Assembly (NCBI GenBank): GCA_018881555.1
Contig: JACAXG010000018.1
Coordinates: forward strand, 6,881,634-6,945,633
DNA from: Amblyornis subalaris
Taxonomy: Eukaryota > Chordata > Aves > Passeriformes > Ptilonorhynchidae
Direction of reading: 5' to 3'
DNA length: 64,000 nt
The translations under genes were made by a program, and so were the position numbers. The notes below the pieces were generated by a model that saw only the letters and a list, made by a program, of their open reading frames with translations, made no database searches and was not told where the DNA came from. Shown here one piece after another: positions 1 through 12,649 of the stretch (position 1 is its first letter; each line of letters begins with the position of its first letter).

Positions 1-1395
1 TCATGGATAGGGTGTCAAGGTGCCAAGCATTTTTCAATAATAAGGCATTGTCTGGACAAAAAGAAGACCAGGTTTGAGCTCAACAGATAACAACACAAAA
101 CATCTCAACTTGATACCAGCTAACGCTGTTCTTTGAATAAGACTGAAGATCTTGCTTGCTATAAAAAGCTATTAAAAAAAAAGGAACAAAGACGCAAACA
201 AACAAAAGTTTTAATTGCTTTGCACTCACAATTTTAATTCAGTTTAAAAATCAAACACATCTCTCTTTAGAAAGAAAGTCAATAGACTGGGTTTTCCCCT
301 CCCTCATAACAGCTCAGCAGCAATAGAAATTAAAAGTATTGGAGACAACATGATGCTTTCTAGGCAAAGGCTAGATTTATTCTAGCAGTGTCAAGGATTT
401 CTGCAGCTTGGGGCTCACCTAACACATTTTGGGTAGACAGACTACACAGCCAACATTTTTGTCAAAACTCATATAATCACTAAGAGGATCAAAAAATGAG
501 AGCAGTAGACCTGACAATTACTCTCATAGACACAATTTCACTCAAGACATCAGATGGAATTATAGCAACTTCAACAGTAGAGTTTGCTAAGGGGTGCCAC
601 CTAAAGCACTTTCTTTTATTCTATGCTGACCTAAATTTGTGCTCTGTTTCCAGAACAAAGAACATTACTTGGTCACTTGTTTTGGGAAAGTATGTTCCTG
701 TAAGCAAAGCTGTTAATTAATAAAATATTTCTGAGAATTAGAACCTCCGTCATGGAATACTGTTTTAGTCATTCACTCTTATCTATTAACCTATAGTCTT
801 TCACTGAANACTTGCAGTCTAATAGAAATAGTTCTCTCCCTCTTAGGACTCATAACATTCAGGAGCCAGACCTCCCTGACTCTCCCGTTTGATTGCTCAT
901 AAGTAGGTTCCAACTTTGACAAAGAACTTGAGGTACTGCCAGTACAATTTATAGCTGTATTAGTAATCATCATGTGTGGCCTGTTTACATTCTCACAGCT
1001 TGCCATTTGTAAAGGACAAATTAGTTCATTTCAATGGGATGGAGAGAGGCCCTTCTGCTACACAGATCCTTCTAGCATTGGGTCACTTTTCACTAATCAT
1101 CAGTGCCACCAAGCAGGCTGAGCACAGGAGATATCAGTAAAGCTGCCCCACTTGGCTCTATTGGAAGTTACTGAAGCAGGTTTACAAGCATACAACGGGC
1201 CCTTCAGAGGCATCACAGAGGAGGAGAAAGAGATTAGGAGACTAAAAAGTTCTGGTAAACATGGGAGAACACAGCTGATAGCTATACTTCTGTTATTTTG
1301 GTTAAAGAAACACAGAAAAATAGAAAAAGGATTCATTTAGGATGACCAAAGGAGAACAAAGGAATTCAAGTGTGTAGTCAGCACATGACTGTTAA
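1..1395. other. Unique AT-rich DNA, no gene
   Basis: No repeat family or gene is recognisable here. A 72-codon plus-strand open stretch (about 1122-1337) has charged, protein-like composition over 1128-1250, including the run GITEEEKEIRRLK. It lacks a strong acceptor tract and matches nothing I recognise, so it is treated only as a finding. There is a single N at 809. Confidence 0.5.
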
Positions 1396-1690
1396 TAGAA
1401 TCATAGAATGGTTTGGGCTGGAAGGGACAGTAAAGATCATCTAGTTTCAACTCCTGTGTCATGGGTAGGAACATATTGCGCTAGACCAGGTTGCTCAGGG
1501 CCCTATCCAACCTGGCCTTGAACACTTCCAAGGATGGGGCGTCCACAGCTTCTCTGGGCAACCTGTTCCAGTGCCTCATCACTGTCACACTAAATAATTT
1601 ATTCCTAATTTTATTCCAAATTATATAACCTAAATTTCTACTCTTTCAGCTTAAACCAATTACTTCTTATCCTATCACTGCAGTGATCAT
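1396..1690 (-). mobile_element. CR1 LINE 3' end fragment
   Basis: The segment begins with the reversed CR1 terminal repeat (AGAATCATAGAATGG). It continues through the antisense CR1 3' UTR landmarks: GGCTGGAAGGGAC, GATCATCTAG, ACCAGGTTGCTCAGGG, CCAACCTGGCCTTGAACAC and CTTCTCTGGGCAACCTGTTC. Similarity fades at about 1685-1690, after the CCTATCACTGCAG region. The element is therefore a 5'-truncated CR1 on the minus strand, which is the usual result of incomplete reverse transcription. It is moderately diverged and has no coding capacity. Confidence 0.93.
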
Positions 1691-4600
1691 CACTTCCTGA
1701 TGAAAGTTCCTGATATTGAGGGAAGAAAACTAGGAGTAAGACTAACCTATGATATCAATAAGTCCAAACTGTAATGCAACATTATTGATACCTGGATCCA
1801 AATGATAGTCAAAACTCTTCCAGAAATTAAAAAAAAAAATTTAGCTCCTTTTTCCCACCCTTAGTATGATGCCAAGCCACCACTGGAGTCTCCAGCAGAC
1901 ACGAACATGTTTTCATTTGCTACCTGCTGATTGTGTGTATCAGTACACCAGCCCAGTTCAGTCAGGGGAGGAATGCAGTGTGATGTAACTGGTACCGTGA
2001 GAACCACCTACTATGGTGAGACACAAACACATACACACAATAACCTGCTGAAAAATGTTTTGCTACTTGTTCAAATTCCCACTTCACAATATGACAGCAG
2101 ACAGAACTCTTAAAATATGGACGGTATCATAATTAATTCAATATACTAAGGCATTAAAGAGCAATGTACCATTTAAAAACATTACAATCCCTTCATATTA
2201 GTAAACAGTACTAGAAAAAGAAAGAAAATGAGGAAGGCAGAGATAAAGACCACGTTATACCATTTTGTCTAAACTAGCAACATACCAGTGGATTTGAACT
2301 GAAAAAATTCATTAGATATTCAGAAGAAATAATTTCAAACATAGTACTCAGATTTTATCTTTTTCCCTTTTTTTAGTTTTCCAAAACACTACTGGATTTG
2401 ATAAAACCATCACCTAGAGAATACTGGTAATTTAAAATGTAATAATAATAATAATAATAATAATAAACATAATAGTAAACAACTGGTATTATTCTTCCTC
2501 ATTAAAGCAAAGATTTTTGTTTAGAAAAGGAATCTCAGGTGGATTACATTGAAAACCCTAAGGGGTGTCCAACCAAGCTCCCACAGATTTATTCACACTA
2601 CTGATAAATCTAAAATTCAGACCAAAGATTCAGAAGAATAGTTACCAGAGGAAACTCTTCCTGAAAATACAGTCAAAAAGTGTTCAGTCTGACAATGCAG
2701 CAAAACACCTTTTTGACACACAGAACAATTTGTAGCCAAAGTAAACAGCTTCTGAGTGGAATATAATTCTAGGTTCACATTTGGCAGAAAAAATGGTAAC
2801 TATTTCTACTTCAAGAAACAAAGTTGCATTTAATCTGAGTTACAGCACACAATTTTTGTGTGCTCAGTCTGTGCATTTGGACAATAAGCTCTTCTTTCTC
2901 ACTTTTTTATTAGGCAATTTCGTATCTATGTAACATATCTGAATATTTACATAAGAATATATGTATTTACATTACAAATCTAACAATAAAATTGACGCAA
3001 AGACAACAGATATGATTATTTGTAAAACAATTATGTTCTAAAAACTTAAGTAATTTTAAAGCAACTAATGACTTTTACTATTTTTCTAGAAGACCTTTTA
3101 GAAAGAGATCAGAGATCACATTTCTTTCTGGTTCATAGCAGCCATCCCAGTACTTAAGGTGCTAAAAGAAACCATATCTCTTTTTTCAGAAACATACCAA
3201 AAGGCAAAATAAGTTGTTCGTGTTCTGACAGGCACCACAAAGAAGCAGAAGCCCTTCCAAGATGACAGTGTGCACACTGGGGGACAGTGAAGACAAACAG
3301 GGCGGACATAAACATGGAAAAATTTTCAATCAGTGCTACACTTTTGGTTTGACCAGTTCAGACAGTGCTCAAGAAGGATACTTGAGAAGTGGATGAGATT
3401 TTATCTTGCTTCTTCTTTCGGGCATGTTGGCTCGGCTTAGTGTAGTATCTTGTGAGATGTACCCGATAGCTCAGATATGTCAACATGGGACAGCATAAAG
3501 CTATGCAGACATGGTGGCTTGTGGCTCAATGGCAGGCCAACATGGTTTTGAAGCATGTTAATTTACCCTAGTGTAAGTACAAATGTGTTTGTGTAGTAGC
3601 ACAAATGTAGATTAGTGTAGGCACAAATCAAAACAAAGACATGAAAGCTATCAGTGATATACATCATGATTCTGATACGATGATTAAGCAACTGTATACT
3701 AGTAAACGTGATTAAAAGGTGAAAGTGGTTTTTAAACAGCGTATCAAATACATATACATAAAACAATATATATATAATCAATTCAGTAGGTATAAAATGT
3801 AATTAGCTGCATTTATAAAAACCTGTACACTCCACATAAAATCAACCTCACCTTCTTTTAAACATCAACGATCCACTTACAATCAATCACCAAACAAGCA
3901 AGAATAAGAAAGTGGTGCACTATCTAATTACATTTACAAGCAATACTTTTAAGAGAAAATTTATTAATTAACTGTTCCTTAAACAAGCTGTCATACAATA
4001 CAGAAAGAGGAGCCATAAAAAATTAAGCTGGTAAGGAACTACTGTCACGTTTATTAACTTGTTTTCTATCAAAATTCATCAGCCTTGCTTCTGCATATTC
4101 CGCAACACCAACAAAAGCACAACGGCTAACAAAAATACTTGAAAGGATTTCCACGGGTTTGTTGCTATTACCATTTCGCTGCTACCACTAGGTGGTGATA
4201 GCTTAACGCAGACCAGCTTTCAGTCTGCTAAAATCAGTGTAGACTGCAACCGGACAGTGTCATTTTAAATAAAATTTAAAGGTCCTCTCTGTGTACTAAA
4301 AAGAGGAACACTTAATCCTTTTAACTGCGTAAATTGCTGTAGCAAAGCCGTACCTGCTTCAGTCACATCCTTTCACTCTGTTCTTATCCATTAAAACCCT
4401 TACAGATGCCTCGAAGAAAGCTCAGATCATTCACTCAAAACAGCCTTTCACCTTGTTTCTGGCTAAGTCACACAGCTCTTGTTTGCTCTACAGTCTTTTT
4501 GTAGCAGATGCTTCTAGAAAATCGTGACAGCTCTATCTTTAAATCCTTTTTCCACAACACTACTTGTAAGGCTGCTTCCACAAGTCTATTAGGGCCCTCA

Positions 4601-7600
4601 AATGTGAGGCTGCCACTTTTTATTTGCCTCAAACTCTCCTCTAGATTCCTAGCGCAGTTGAACCAGATTGCTTTTAGATAATACCCATGTCACTGAACTT
4701 TTTATCAGAATGTTCAAGTCATAACTTTCCCCCAGATTCATTCAGTCACAAAACCTAATCACAAGTCCACTTGTCCACAAGTAGCTAAGCAAAGTTCAAG
4801 TGAAATCACTTCTGTTGAAAGGCTTGTCCACCAGGCACACCTCTGCCCTGTTACTCTCCTTGGCTGCAGCTGTAAAACACTGCTTGGTTTGGATGGGGAT
4901 GTGATGTATTGTTTAAATCTTACTGGAAAGTGACTTACCTGCAGAACTTCTCTATACGGCTTAAAAGATCATCTCATATANTGGTTGCAATTAATATTTT
5001 GCATTTTTGTGAAGCTGCTGTTGTTGTTAATATTCCTGCCTGATACATTGCCAGTGATGTTTGTATCAAATTCCTACAACACCCCCTTTGCCATGAGGCT
5101 GCAGCCCCATCTTTCACAGGAGCCCTGTGCTCCCTATAGCCCCTAACACAGATCATTTCCTTCAATACCTGCACCTTTATGAATCTACACCATATTTGCT
5201 CACTTCTAGGTATTTTATAAACTGCATTAGGAGCTGAAGCTGGTTGCAGTGCAGCTACTGAAACTGAATAAAAAGCTGAAAATATGGCAAAAAAGCATGG
5301 CTTCTCTGTTTTCGTATTGCTTACAATTGTATTCATGAATGATCATGCCATTGAAATATGATTATGCTTTTTGTATGAATAGAAACAGGTTAAATTAATT
5401 TGTTTCTTACCAGGCTTACATCTGAATAGCTGAAACTTGAGGAGTTTAATCACATTCCCAAATATAATACTATAGATATTAAAGGAAAATGAGTAATACA
5501 ACAAACCCATGAAAAATATAAATCAATATTTCTACCTCCAGCATCATCTTACTTTATTGTACCAGCAAGAACCCTCAAAACCCTATGATGGTGAAAAATC
5601 AGTGCTACAGCTATTTAGTGGAATTTCTTACAGAAATTTATTAGTGTGAGTGAGTTGAATGGCAAGGCAAAACTAATTACAGAAGATACGTAACAGGGAA
5701 AACAAAGAAAAAGAACTGAGTGACTTTGTATTTCCTTTGTGTTCCATTAACTTTTTCTTGAACGTCTGTGAATGAGTTATTTCTTAATATAACATCTTTT
5801 CTCGAAAAGTTGTTTCTCTTTAACTCACACCGAATTGCTGCCCTGCAGTTTCTAGCTCAGTGCAAATAAACAGTTTGGAATGAACTGACTACGTATAATT
5901 TATGTCAAGGAAATGGGGAAGAAGGATATAACAAGTACATTAGTTAACAGCATGGCTTAAATAGGTTTCAAACTAAAGCTGAGAAATTTCTACTTAAACC
6001 ACAAGCAATCCAACATAAAAAATCAATAGGAAATCAGAGTTACAATGCAGTAAAATACATGGATCGTTTCCCAAAAGGGATAAGCTTTCTCCCTAGACTG
6101 AAAGATCCCATGCTGTTCTCAAGCCTGCATCAGACTGTCATTAAAGAGCACATAAGANAATGATAAACTCATGAAAATAAAGGAAACAAACCCATATCCT
6201 CGATTAAATAACTTCATCTCCTAAAAACCTGCTTTTTCTCAAGTAACCTGTAAAATCATCTGACAGTTCTTAACACTTTCCTGATGTTCCACCTTGCCCC
6301 AGGGTTCAAGTTGGTGCCTCTTCCATGATACAGGGAATGAATTGTACAGTACTGGTGTGCCACAACATCCACAGCCTCTCTGCCTTTCCTCCTGGATTCA
6401 AAAATGGTTTAAACTAGCAGAAGACCAAGACTTTGGCCCCAGTTCTGTCCTGAAGCAAGGAATTCCATGGATCGATTATGGCTTGTATAAAAACAAAACC
6501 AAAAAACAATGAGAAAATTCAACCCACAAGTCAATCTTGTATTATAAAAATAAAAAATAAAAAGGGTGCACAAAGTAAAATCTGTCTTTTTTCGGTGCGT
6601 GATCTGTTTCCTTTCAATTCATACATTTTCTTCTTGGCCTTGTGCTGATCTAAAAACTACTGCAGTTAATGGAACACTTCTTAGTGGTGGCAAAGTTAAA
6701 CTCTCTAAAGAAGGAGAAATTAGAAACATTCTACACAAGTCTGCACTCTTCAGCACCTGGTCAAGTTTCTAGTGTCTCTTAGTGATCCTCAGTTTTAGAA
6801 GCACTGCATCAGGATTCCCAGAGAAGCTTTCCACACAGCTAACCATTTTCACTGGACATGTTTCTGCTGCATTTTTATGGGATCCTGTTTCAGCGACAAA
6901 GTTTGTGTTGGTATCTTTTTGCTGCCACCTCTCATGCTCCCTTACTTCATTTCAAAAAGAGAAATAGGGGCCAAGTCTCATTCCCTCAGGCTGCAAGAAA
7001 TATCATCTCCTTTTCTGGGTTTTTATGATACAGATTTTCTTCCACTGAATTAAACTCACAGTACTGTCACTTAGTGTAAATGAGAAAGCAAAAAGGGCAT
7101 TTTAAAGCATCCCAAGCACAAAATAAATGTTTGAATAATATTCTCAAATGTCGTTTCAAAAAAAAACACCGCCAAACAAACAAACCCATGAGGGAAAATA
7201 ATAATAACCTCAGGCAATGTCCACAGTGAATTCCAAAGTATAAATAGCTCAGTTGAAAGCAGAACAAAAGTTGGGTTGTGTTATCATGCAGCTGAACCAA
7301 AAATAAAGCTTCTTTGAAAATGTTTTAGAGAATCTCGTAATTCTTACAAATCTTAATGCCTTAATCTTTCCCTTTAACCTTTCTCCAGCTAGATAAAAGG
7401 AATTAAAATAAAGCTTCTGATTCTGAGGGACAGAATGTTTGCTATCTATTGTTGATAAAAAGAAGAATAATAAGCCCTTAAACATTGCTTGACCTCTCCC
7501 TTTGTATCAACCTAAAGATAGCATTTTTGTAGGTATTACATAATTTTGGTTCTAAAGTAGAAAAATTCTCCAATAGACATTTTCCTTTGGTCATTTTTCT

Positions 7601-9475
7601 ACAGTAATTGATGTAAAAAAGCCAAAGGTATGAAATAAAAGATATATTTGATTATTTTAATATCTATCTTGAATTTCAGTTGCTAAACATGCCAAATTCA
7701 AACTATTGAAGTCTTAAGGCAGCCACAACTAAAAAAGACTCAAAGAAAATAAAATTATTTTCCCTTCATAAAGATCATCAATCATAGAAGCCCAATCCTT
7801 TCCATCCTAATGAGATTGCACAAAAGAAGTCAACTAACAGAAGTCATTTCTGTCCCTTTTTTTAGCTTCTTTCCATTTCTTTCTAATGAAATAACAGAAG
7901 TTTGTATTCAGTAGGTAAAGTGTGACCACCACACCAAGACAGTGTAGCTTATTCTAAATACTTGATGATGATTTCAGAAGCAGAAAAAAGAAGTTCCTCT
8001 TTTCTTTTCTTTCAGATGATACAACTAAAATTATTCGGGATATTTAGACTACCTTTCCTTTTTATACCAGGAATGGTGTCTTCTCTTGCCTTAAAATACA
8101 CAGTGGGTCTTTTTATTCATTAACCAAGCCTAATTTTGTCATTATCCTTTTCTGAAACCAGATAGCAGAAGATTCTTAATAATATGATGCCAAGATATAC
8201 AGGATGTTAATTCGAAAGGATATTATATCTCCATGTAAGCTTATATTAGAACATGAAGTGCTCTGAAAAGACACAACTTGGTAGGATATCTGATTGATTC
8301 TTAAATCAGTCAGTTCATGAAAAATGCAAGGTGGAATTTATTACCAAAACCAAAGAATGCCTAAACAAGCATGTCTCCTAAACATCTATGTACTTGTTCC
8401 TCATCCAGAAAATGCACAATGACTCAACTTCAAAAACATGATATTCCTGAAGGGGAATATTTCAGAAGGGACAATTCTTATTCCATTTTTAGAGTTGAAA
8501 AGCCTTTCCTTTATCAAACAAGAGACAGGTCTTTCCTTGTTCAGAACTACCACGTGCAAGATTTCCATAAAAACTCCATTTATCATCTTAGAGCTGTTGG
8601 TAAGAGATAAGTAGATAGTTTTCTGTGGGAGATGATGACATTGGAGCCACAGAGGACACCCCTTATTGACATCACTAGAGATATGGAGCTTGAATCAAAT
8701 GACATAGAGAGCCTTTGAGACAGTGGAACCTTCTGTCAATACCTGAGAGCTGTTGTAGGCTAAAGACCTTATCTGAATATTTCTCATTGCATTTTTAGTT
8801 TGCAGAAGGAGTTTTTCCCAAGTGAATAACTTTCTGTATATATTGTGTATACTACTACTTGCTGATTTCATGGCACTTTGAGTGTGTGCTCTGTGGTGGT
8901 GCTGCTGTAAAAAGAAAATCAGGGTAAATAAGTTATTCATCATAATTTGCATCCATTAATTTCTTTCCAAATTCGCTGATCAGATTAAAAATAGGCCAGG
9001 GCTTTTCTGAAGATGATAAATGAACTACAGCTCAGTAAAAAAATAGGAATGGAAAAAGCATTGTGTATCTAATTCATTAAGGGAGGCATTAACATGATAA
9101 CAGACCTTAGTATGAAGGAGAAGTATATTTAATTATCTCTTCTGAGCATAGTTTACCCCGAATAGCTGCAGTTTTGGTACTCCTACCACCTACTCATTAC
9201 AACTGCTCCAAAACAACTTCTAAGAACGTTTTCCTTTCTTAGATAAACTGGCTCCCATAGCTGGAAAAAAAAAATTATCCAGAATACTTTTCACCTTAAA
9301 ATTATTATTTGTCTCAACTGAAAGATTTTGTGGCTCTGTATAAACATCACTGATTTTTTCTCACTATAAAGGAACAAACCCAAGTTACTCTATTTAAAGC
9401 TCTTCTCTTTTTAACTCTTGTTTTGTACCAAACGTCAATTTTCCTAGCTGTTGAAACTGTAAAAAAAAAAAAAAT
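1691..9475. other. Unique AT-rich DNA, no gene recognised
   Basis: Apart from the AAT microsatellite at 2441-2466, I see no repeat family or gene. The open frames here (for example 4974-5336 minus, 120 codons, and 8371-8610 plus, 79 codons) have stop-limited lengths expected by chance in a sequence this size. They lack convincing splice contexts or recognisable domains. Several A-runs and AT-rich simple stretches occur. Single Ns lie at 4981 and 6158. Confidence 0.5.
2441..2466. repeat. (AAT)n microsatellite
   Basis: This is an uninterrupted run of about nine AAT units inside unique sequence. It is a simple replication-slippage repeat and is likely to be length-polymorphic. Confidence 0.95.
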
Positions 9476-10192
9476 TCATAAAATGTTTTAGGTTTGAAAG
9501 GACCTTAAAAATACTCCAGTTCCAACCCTCCCTCCATCCACTAGCCCAGGGTGCTCAGAGCCCAATCCAACCTGGTGTAGAACATTTCCTGGGATGGACT
9601 GTCCACAACTTCTTGGGACAACCTGTTTCAGTGCCTCACAACCCTCATCATAAAAAAATTTCTTCCTTATATCTCATTTAAATCTAGTCTCAGTTTAAAG
9701 CAATTCTCTNTTGTCCTATCACTATGTGCCCTTGAAACAAGTCCTCCTTCAGCTTTCTTGTAGCCCCCTTTAGGTACTGGAAGACTACTTCTTCATGCTC
9801 CCAACTCCCACTGCTTGTCTTCATGGCAGAGGTGCTCCAGTCCTCTGATCACCTTTGTGGCCCTCTGGACTCCTGCCAACAGGTCCATGTCTTTTTTCTG
9901 TTGGGGTCTCCCAGGGCTGGATGCAGCACTCCAGGTGAGGTCTCATCAGAGGGAAGCAGAGGGGCAGAATGATGTCCCTCGACCTTCTGGCCATGCAGCT
10001 TTGGATGCAGCCAGGATGAGGTTGGGCTGTGAGCACATGTTGCTGGGTCAGGTTGAATTTTTTGTCAACCAGCATCTCCAAGTCCTTCTCCTCAGGGCTG
10101 CTGTCAATCAATTTTCCTTGAAGCCTGTATTTTTGCTCGGGGTTTCACCAACCCGGGTGCAGAACACTTGCCCTGACCCAGGTGCCGGACAG
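9476..10192 (-). mobile_element. CR1 LINE, outer copy, 3' part
   Basis: This is antisense CR1, beginning with a degraded terminal repeat (TCATAAAATG) and continuing through GAAAGGACCTTAAAAATAC, CAACCTGTTTCAGTGCCTCA, TTGTAGCCCCCTTTAGGTAC and GCCCTCTGGACTCCTGCCAA. It then enters the antisense end of ORF2 (GGTTGAATTTTTTGTCAACC, CAAGTCCTTCTCCTCAGGGC). It stops at the ACCCAGGTGC motif, which CR1 family members normally follow directly with a CTTGCACTTGG-like stretch. That stretch reappears at 10358, after an inserted CR1. The open frame at 9815-10294 is an antisense shadow of this element. N at 9710. Confidence 0.93.
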
Positions 10193-10357
10193 AGTCACAG
10201 AATCACAGAGTGGGTAAGGTTGGAAGGGATCACAATAGATCATCTGGTCCAACCTCCCTGCTCAAGCAGGGCCATCTTAGAGCACATGGCATAGGATTGT
10301 GTCCAGACAATTCTTGAATATCTCCAGTGAGGGAGACTCCATAACCTCTCTGGGCAA
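10193..10357 (-). mobile_element. CR1 LINE, inner copy nested in the outer CR1
   Basis: A second CR1 3' end starts here with AGTCACAGAATCACAGAGTGG and then GTTGGAAGGGATCACAATAG, CATCTGGTCCAACCTCCC and GCTCAAGCAGGGCCATCTTAG. It ends at CCTCTCTGGGCAA. Its terminal repeat (TCACAGAATCACAGA) and the CTCAAGCAGGG block belong to a different CR1 subfamily type from the outer copy. It is about 165 bp, strongly 5'-truncated, and lies in the same orientation as its host. It separates two parts of the outer CR1 that are adjacent in the family. Confidence 0.85.
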
Positions 10358-10511
10358 TCTTGCATTTGTTCTTGTTGAACATCATGACATTTACGTGGGC
10401 CCATGTCTCAAGCCTGTCCTGGTCCCTCAGGATGGCATCCCCTCTCTCCAGTATGACAACCACATCACACAGCAAGGTGTCATTGGCAACATCTCTGGGG
10501 TGCATTAAGCA
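10358..10511 (-). mobile_element. CR1 LINE, outer copy resumed (ORF2 part)
   Basis: The segment continues the outer element: TTGCATTTGTTCTTGTTGAAC, ACGTGGGCCCATGTCTCAAG, CCTGTCCTGGTCCCTCAGG, ATGGCATCCCCTCT and GGTGTCATTGGCAAC are antisense to the C-terminal part of CR1 ORF2. Similarity fades after about 10507. It belongs with 9476-10192 and has no intact frame. Confidence 0.82.
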
Positions 10512-12597
10512 GTTCTCTCAATCTCAAACCATGCTTTTCCAGTAGTTTTGGATCAACCACCAGAACTAATATCTGGCTGTTCACAGATCTCTACTCACAG
10601 GCACTAGCGAAGTTGCCACTAATGTCTCAGAAATGCTAACTATATGAAAAGAATGAGATTTCCTTAGACAGTTATTGTGATGTCTTTCTTTCCAAATTTA
10701 TAGGGAGGTATCCAGTTTTAGAGATAACAGGAAAGAAAACAGATTGCTCACACTCACTGAGCAAGTGGCAGCCTGGCAGATCTGGCACTGAGGCCAATCT
10801 CAGCAGCAATGAACCTGAGACTCTGCATTTACCTCCAGGAGACCCAGCCTATAGGTGAAAGAAACTCAATGCTATTTGTCTCTTTTAAGCTTTGCTGTTG
10901 TTTGAAGCAGCCTTCTTTCCTCTGCACTCCAGGGGGGAGCTAGATGCATGCAGTTCACTCTGAATAAGCGGTGAGAAGTTCACAGTTCCCAAAAATAGCA
11001 TTGTGTACAGGCAGTAGCTGTGTCTCAGAAGTAGTGCAGCTCTGCTTACATGGCATAATGCCTGCTATAGTTAGCATTGCTTAGTCGGCTAATTAGCCCA
11101 GTGAAGGTCCTGCATGAGCACTTGCATATTATTTCCCACTGCAGAGGTAGCTCAGCTACGATATCTCTCCATAGTTTATCACTGTAGAGAAAAACAGCTG
11201 GATTCCTGGTATGTGTGTATGGTGATGGTCAAGCAGATAACCGATATATGTATATCCATCTCTGTGGTTTGACCCACATTTTGCTTCTAAGCTGATCGAG
11301 TGAAAGAAGAAATTCTGTTCTTAGTTTACATGTCTCGGGGAAACACATATTCAGTGAACATTTTACCTTAAAAACATCAGAACATGTACTTGCACATAAA
11401 AAATAAATTATTGTTACAACTCCATAAACTTAAATTGTCCCTTTTCAATATATTTTTATAGTTCTAAACCAGCTACTGTATTTTAAATAAGTCCTTGCAG
11501 CAGAAGCTGCTGCAAAATTGAAAGAATATTTGTATTATGTGATAAGGAAACAAATAAGTGGAACCACTGGACTTTTCCAAAGCATAGTGCTCTGATACTT
11601 TTAACTTATGTAATTAATTCAAATATGACTGCTTTATTACCTCCTTTTGACATTTGATTTATTGAAATAGTACATGATGATACTAAAATATTACTTGGGA
11701 AATATCTCATTGTCTTACCAATGTAAGTGGGCATTTTTCTCCTGTGGAAATTACTGGTTTATATGGAATAATTATAAATAAAAGAATTTATGAATTCATA
11801 TAGTATTTTGATTATCAATTTATTACTTGGAAAAAAAATCTAGAAAATGACAGCATTTACTAAATTAATGAAATTAATGAAAAACAAATATACAAAACTT
11901 ATCTGATCTTGATAAAACTTGAAATCAAGATATATAAAAATGATTAGAAAATTCACCCAGAGGATCATAGGGCATTGAGGATTGAGGAAAATTCACCCAG
12001 AGGATCACCACCATAGAGCATTGCTAGGTGGTTAGAAAAGCTAAGGGATTCGATGTCTACGAAATGCGGAAGTTCATTTCCCCCCAGCCTTTTCCTTAGT
12101 GAAGTAATTTATTTCTGGCGTAAAGAGGGGTTTAAATGTTATTTCTCAATTCGCAGATTCTTTACTCACTTTGCAGAAATGCATCTTACTGCAAAAAGTG
12201 AAAGGCAACAGAAAACTGAACTCAAGCTCTGTTGTGTAGCAGGCACAAGGCAAGAACAAAGGCACCCGCACTTCTCTGAGAAAGGTTGAGAATGTTTCCA
12301 TAATTGACATTAGGCAAAAAGAATAAATTATTTCCTGTACAATTCTCTGAGAGCCTGATGCAATGAAAGGCAGCTGACAATCAGACTTTTGCTCTGACGA
12401 CAGATGCTACACTCTATAGTTAACTTCAAATTATTTTATGAGCTACTGAAACACACTATGTCCCTGTTCTGTTAAAATTCAGTAAGTTTTCAATTTTACC
12501 TGTAGTTCAGCCTGAGTTAAGGAAGGTCAAACCTAAAACCTCTGAGTAAGTAGGATACAAAAACCATGTTTGGAATTTAGCCTGGAAATTGCTCTAG
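10512..12597. other. Unique DNA, no gene recognised
   Basis: No transposon family or gene is visible. A 40-base-period duplication sits at 11944-12022. The 78-codon open frame at 12053-12289 has no splice context or recognisable domain. Confidence 0.5.
11944..12022. repeat. Two-copy 40-bp tandem duplication
   Basis: The 21-mer beginning GAAAATTCACCCAGAGG occurs at 11947-11967 and again, identical, at 11987-12007. Each copy is followed by a related CAT-AGGGCATTG or CATAGAGCATTG stretch. It looks like a recent local duplication of unique DNA. Confidence 0.85.
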
Positions 12598-12649
12598 TTG
12601 GAGGCCTGTCACCAGTGGTGTCCCCCAAGGTTCAACACTGGGCCCAGTA

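Noticed and set aside
4974..5336. 120-codon minus-strand open frame
   Set aside because: It ends at an N-containing codon, with no domain, splice site or repeat explanation; most likely chance.
9815..10294. 159-codon plus-strand open frame
   Set aside because: It lies within antisense CR1 and crosses the boundary between the outer and nested copies, so it is a shadow of transposon sequence.
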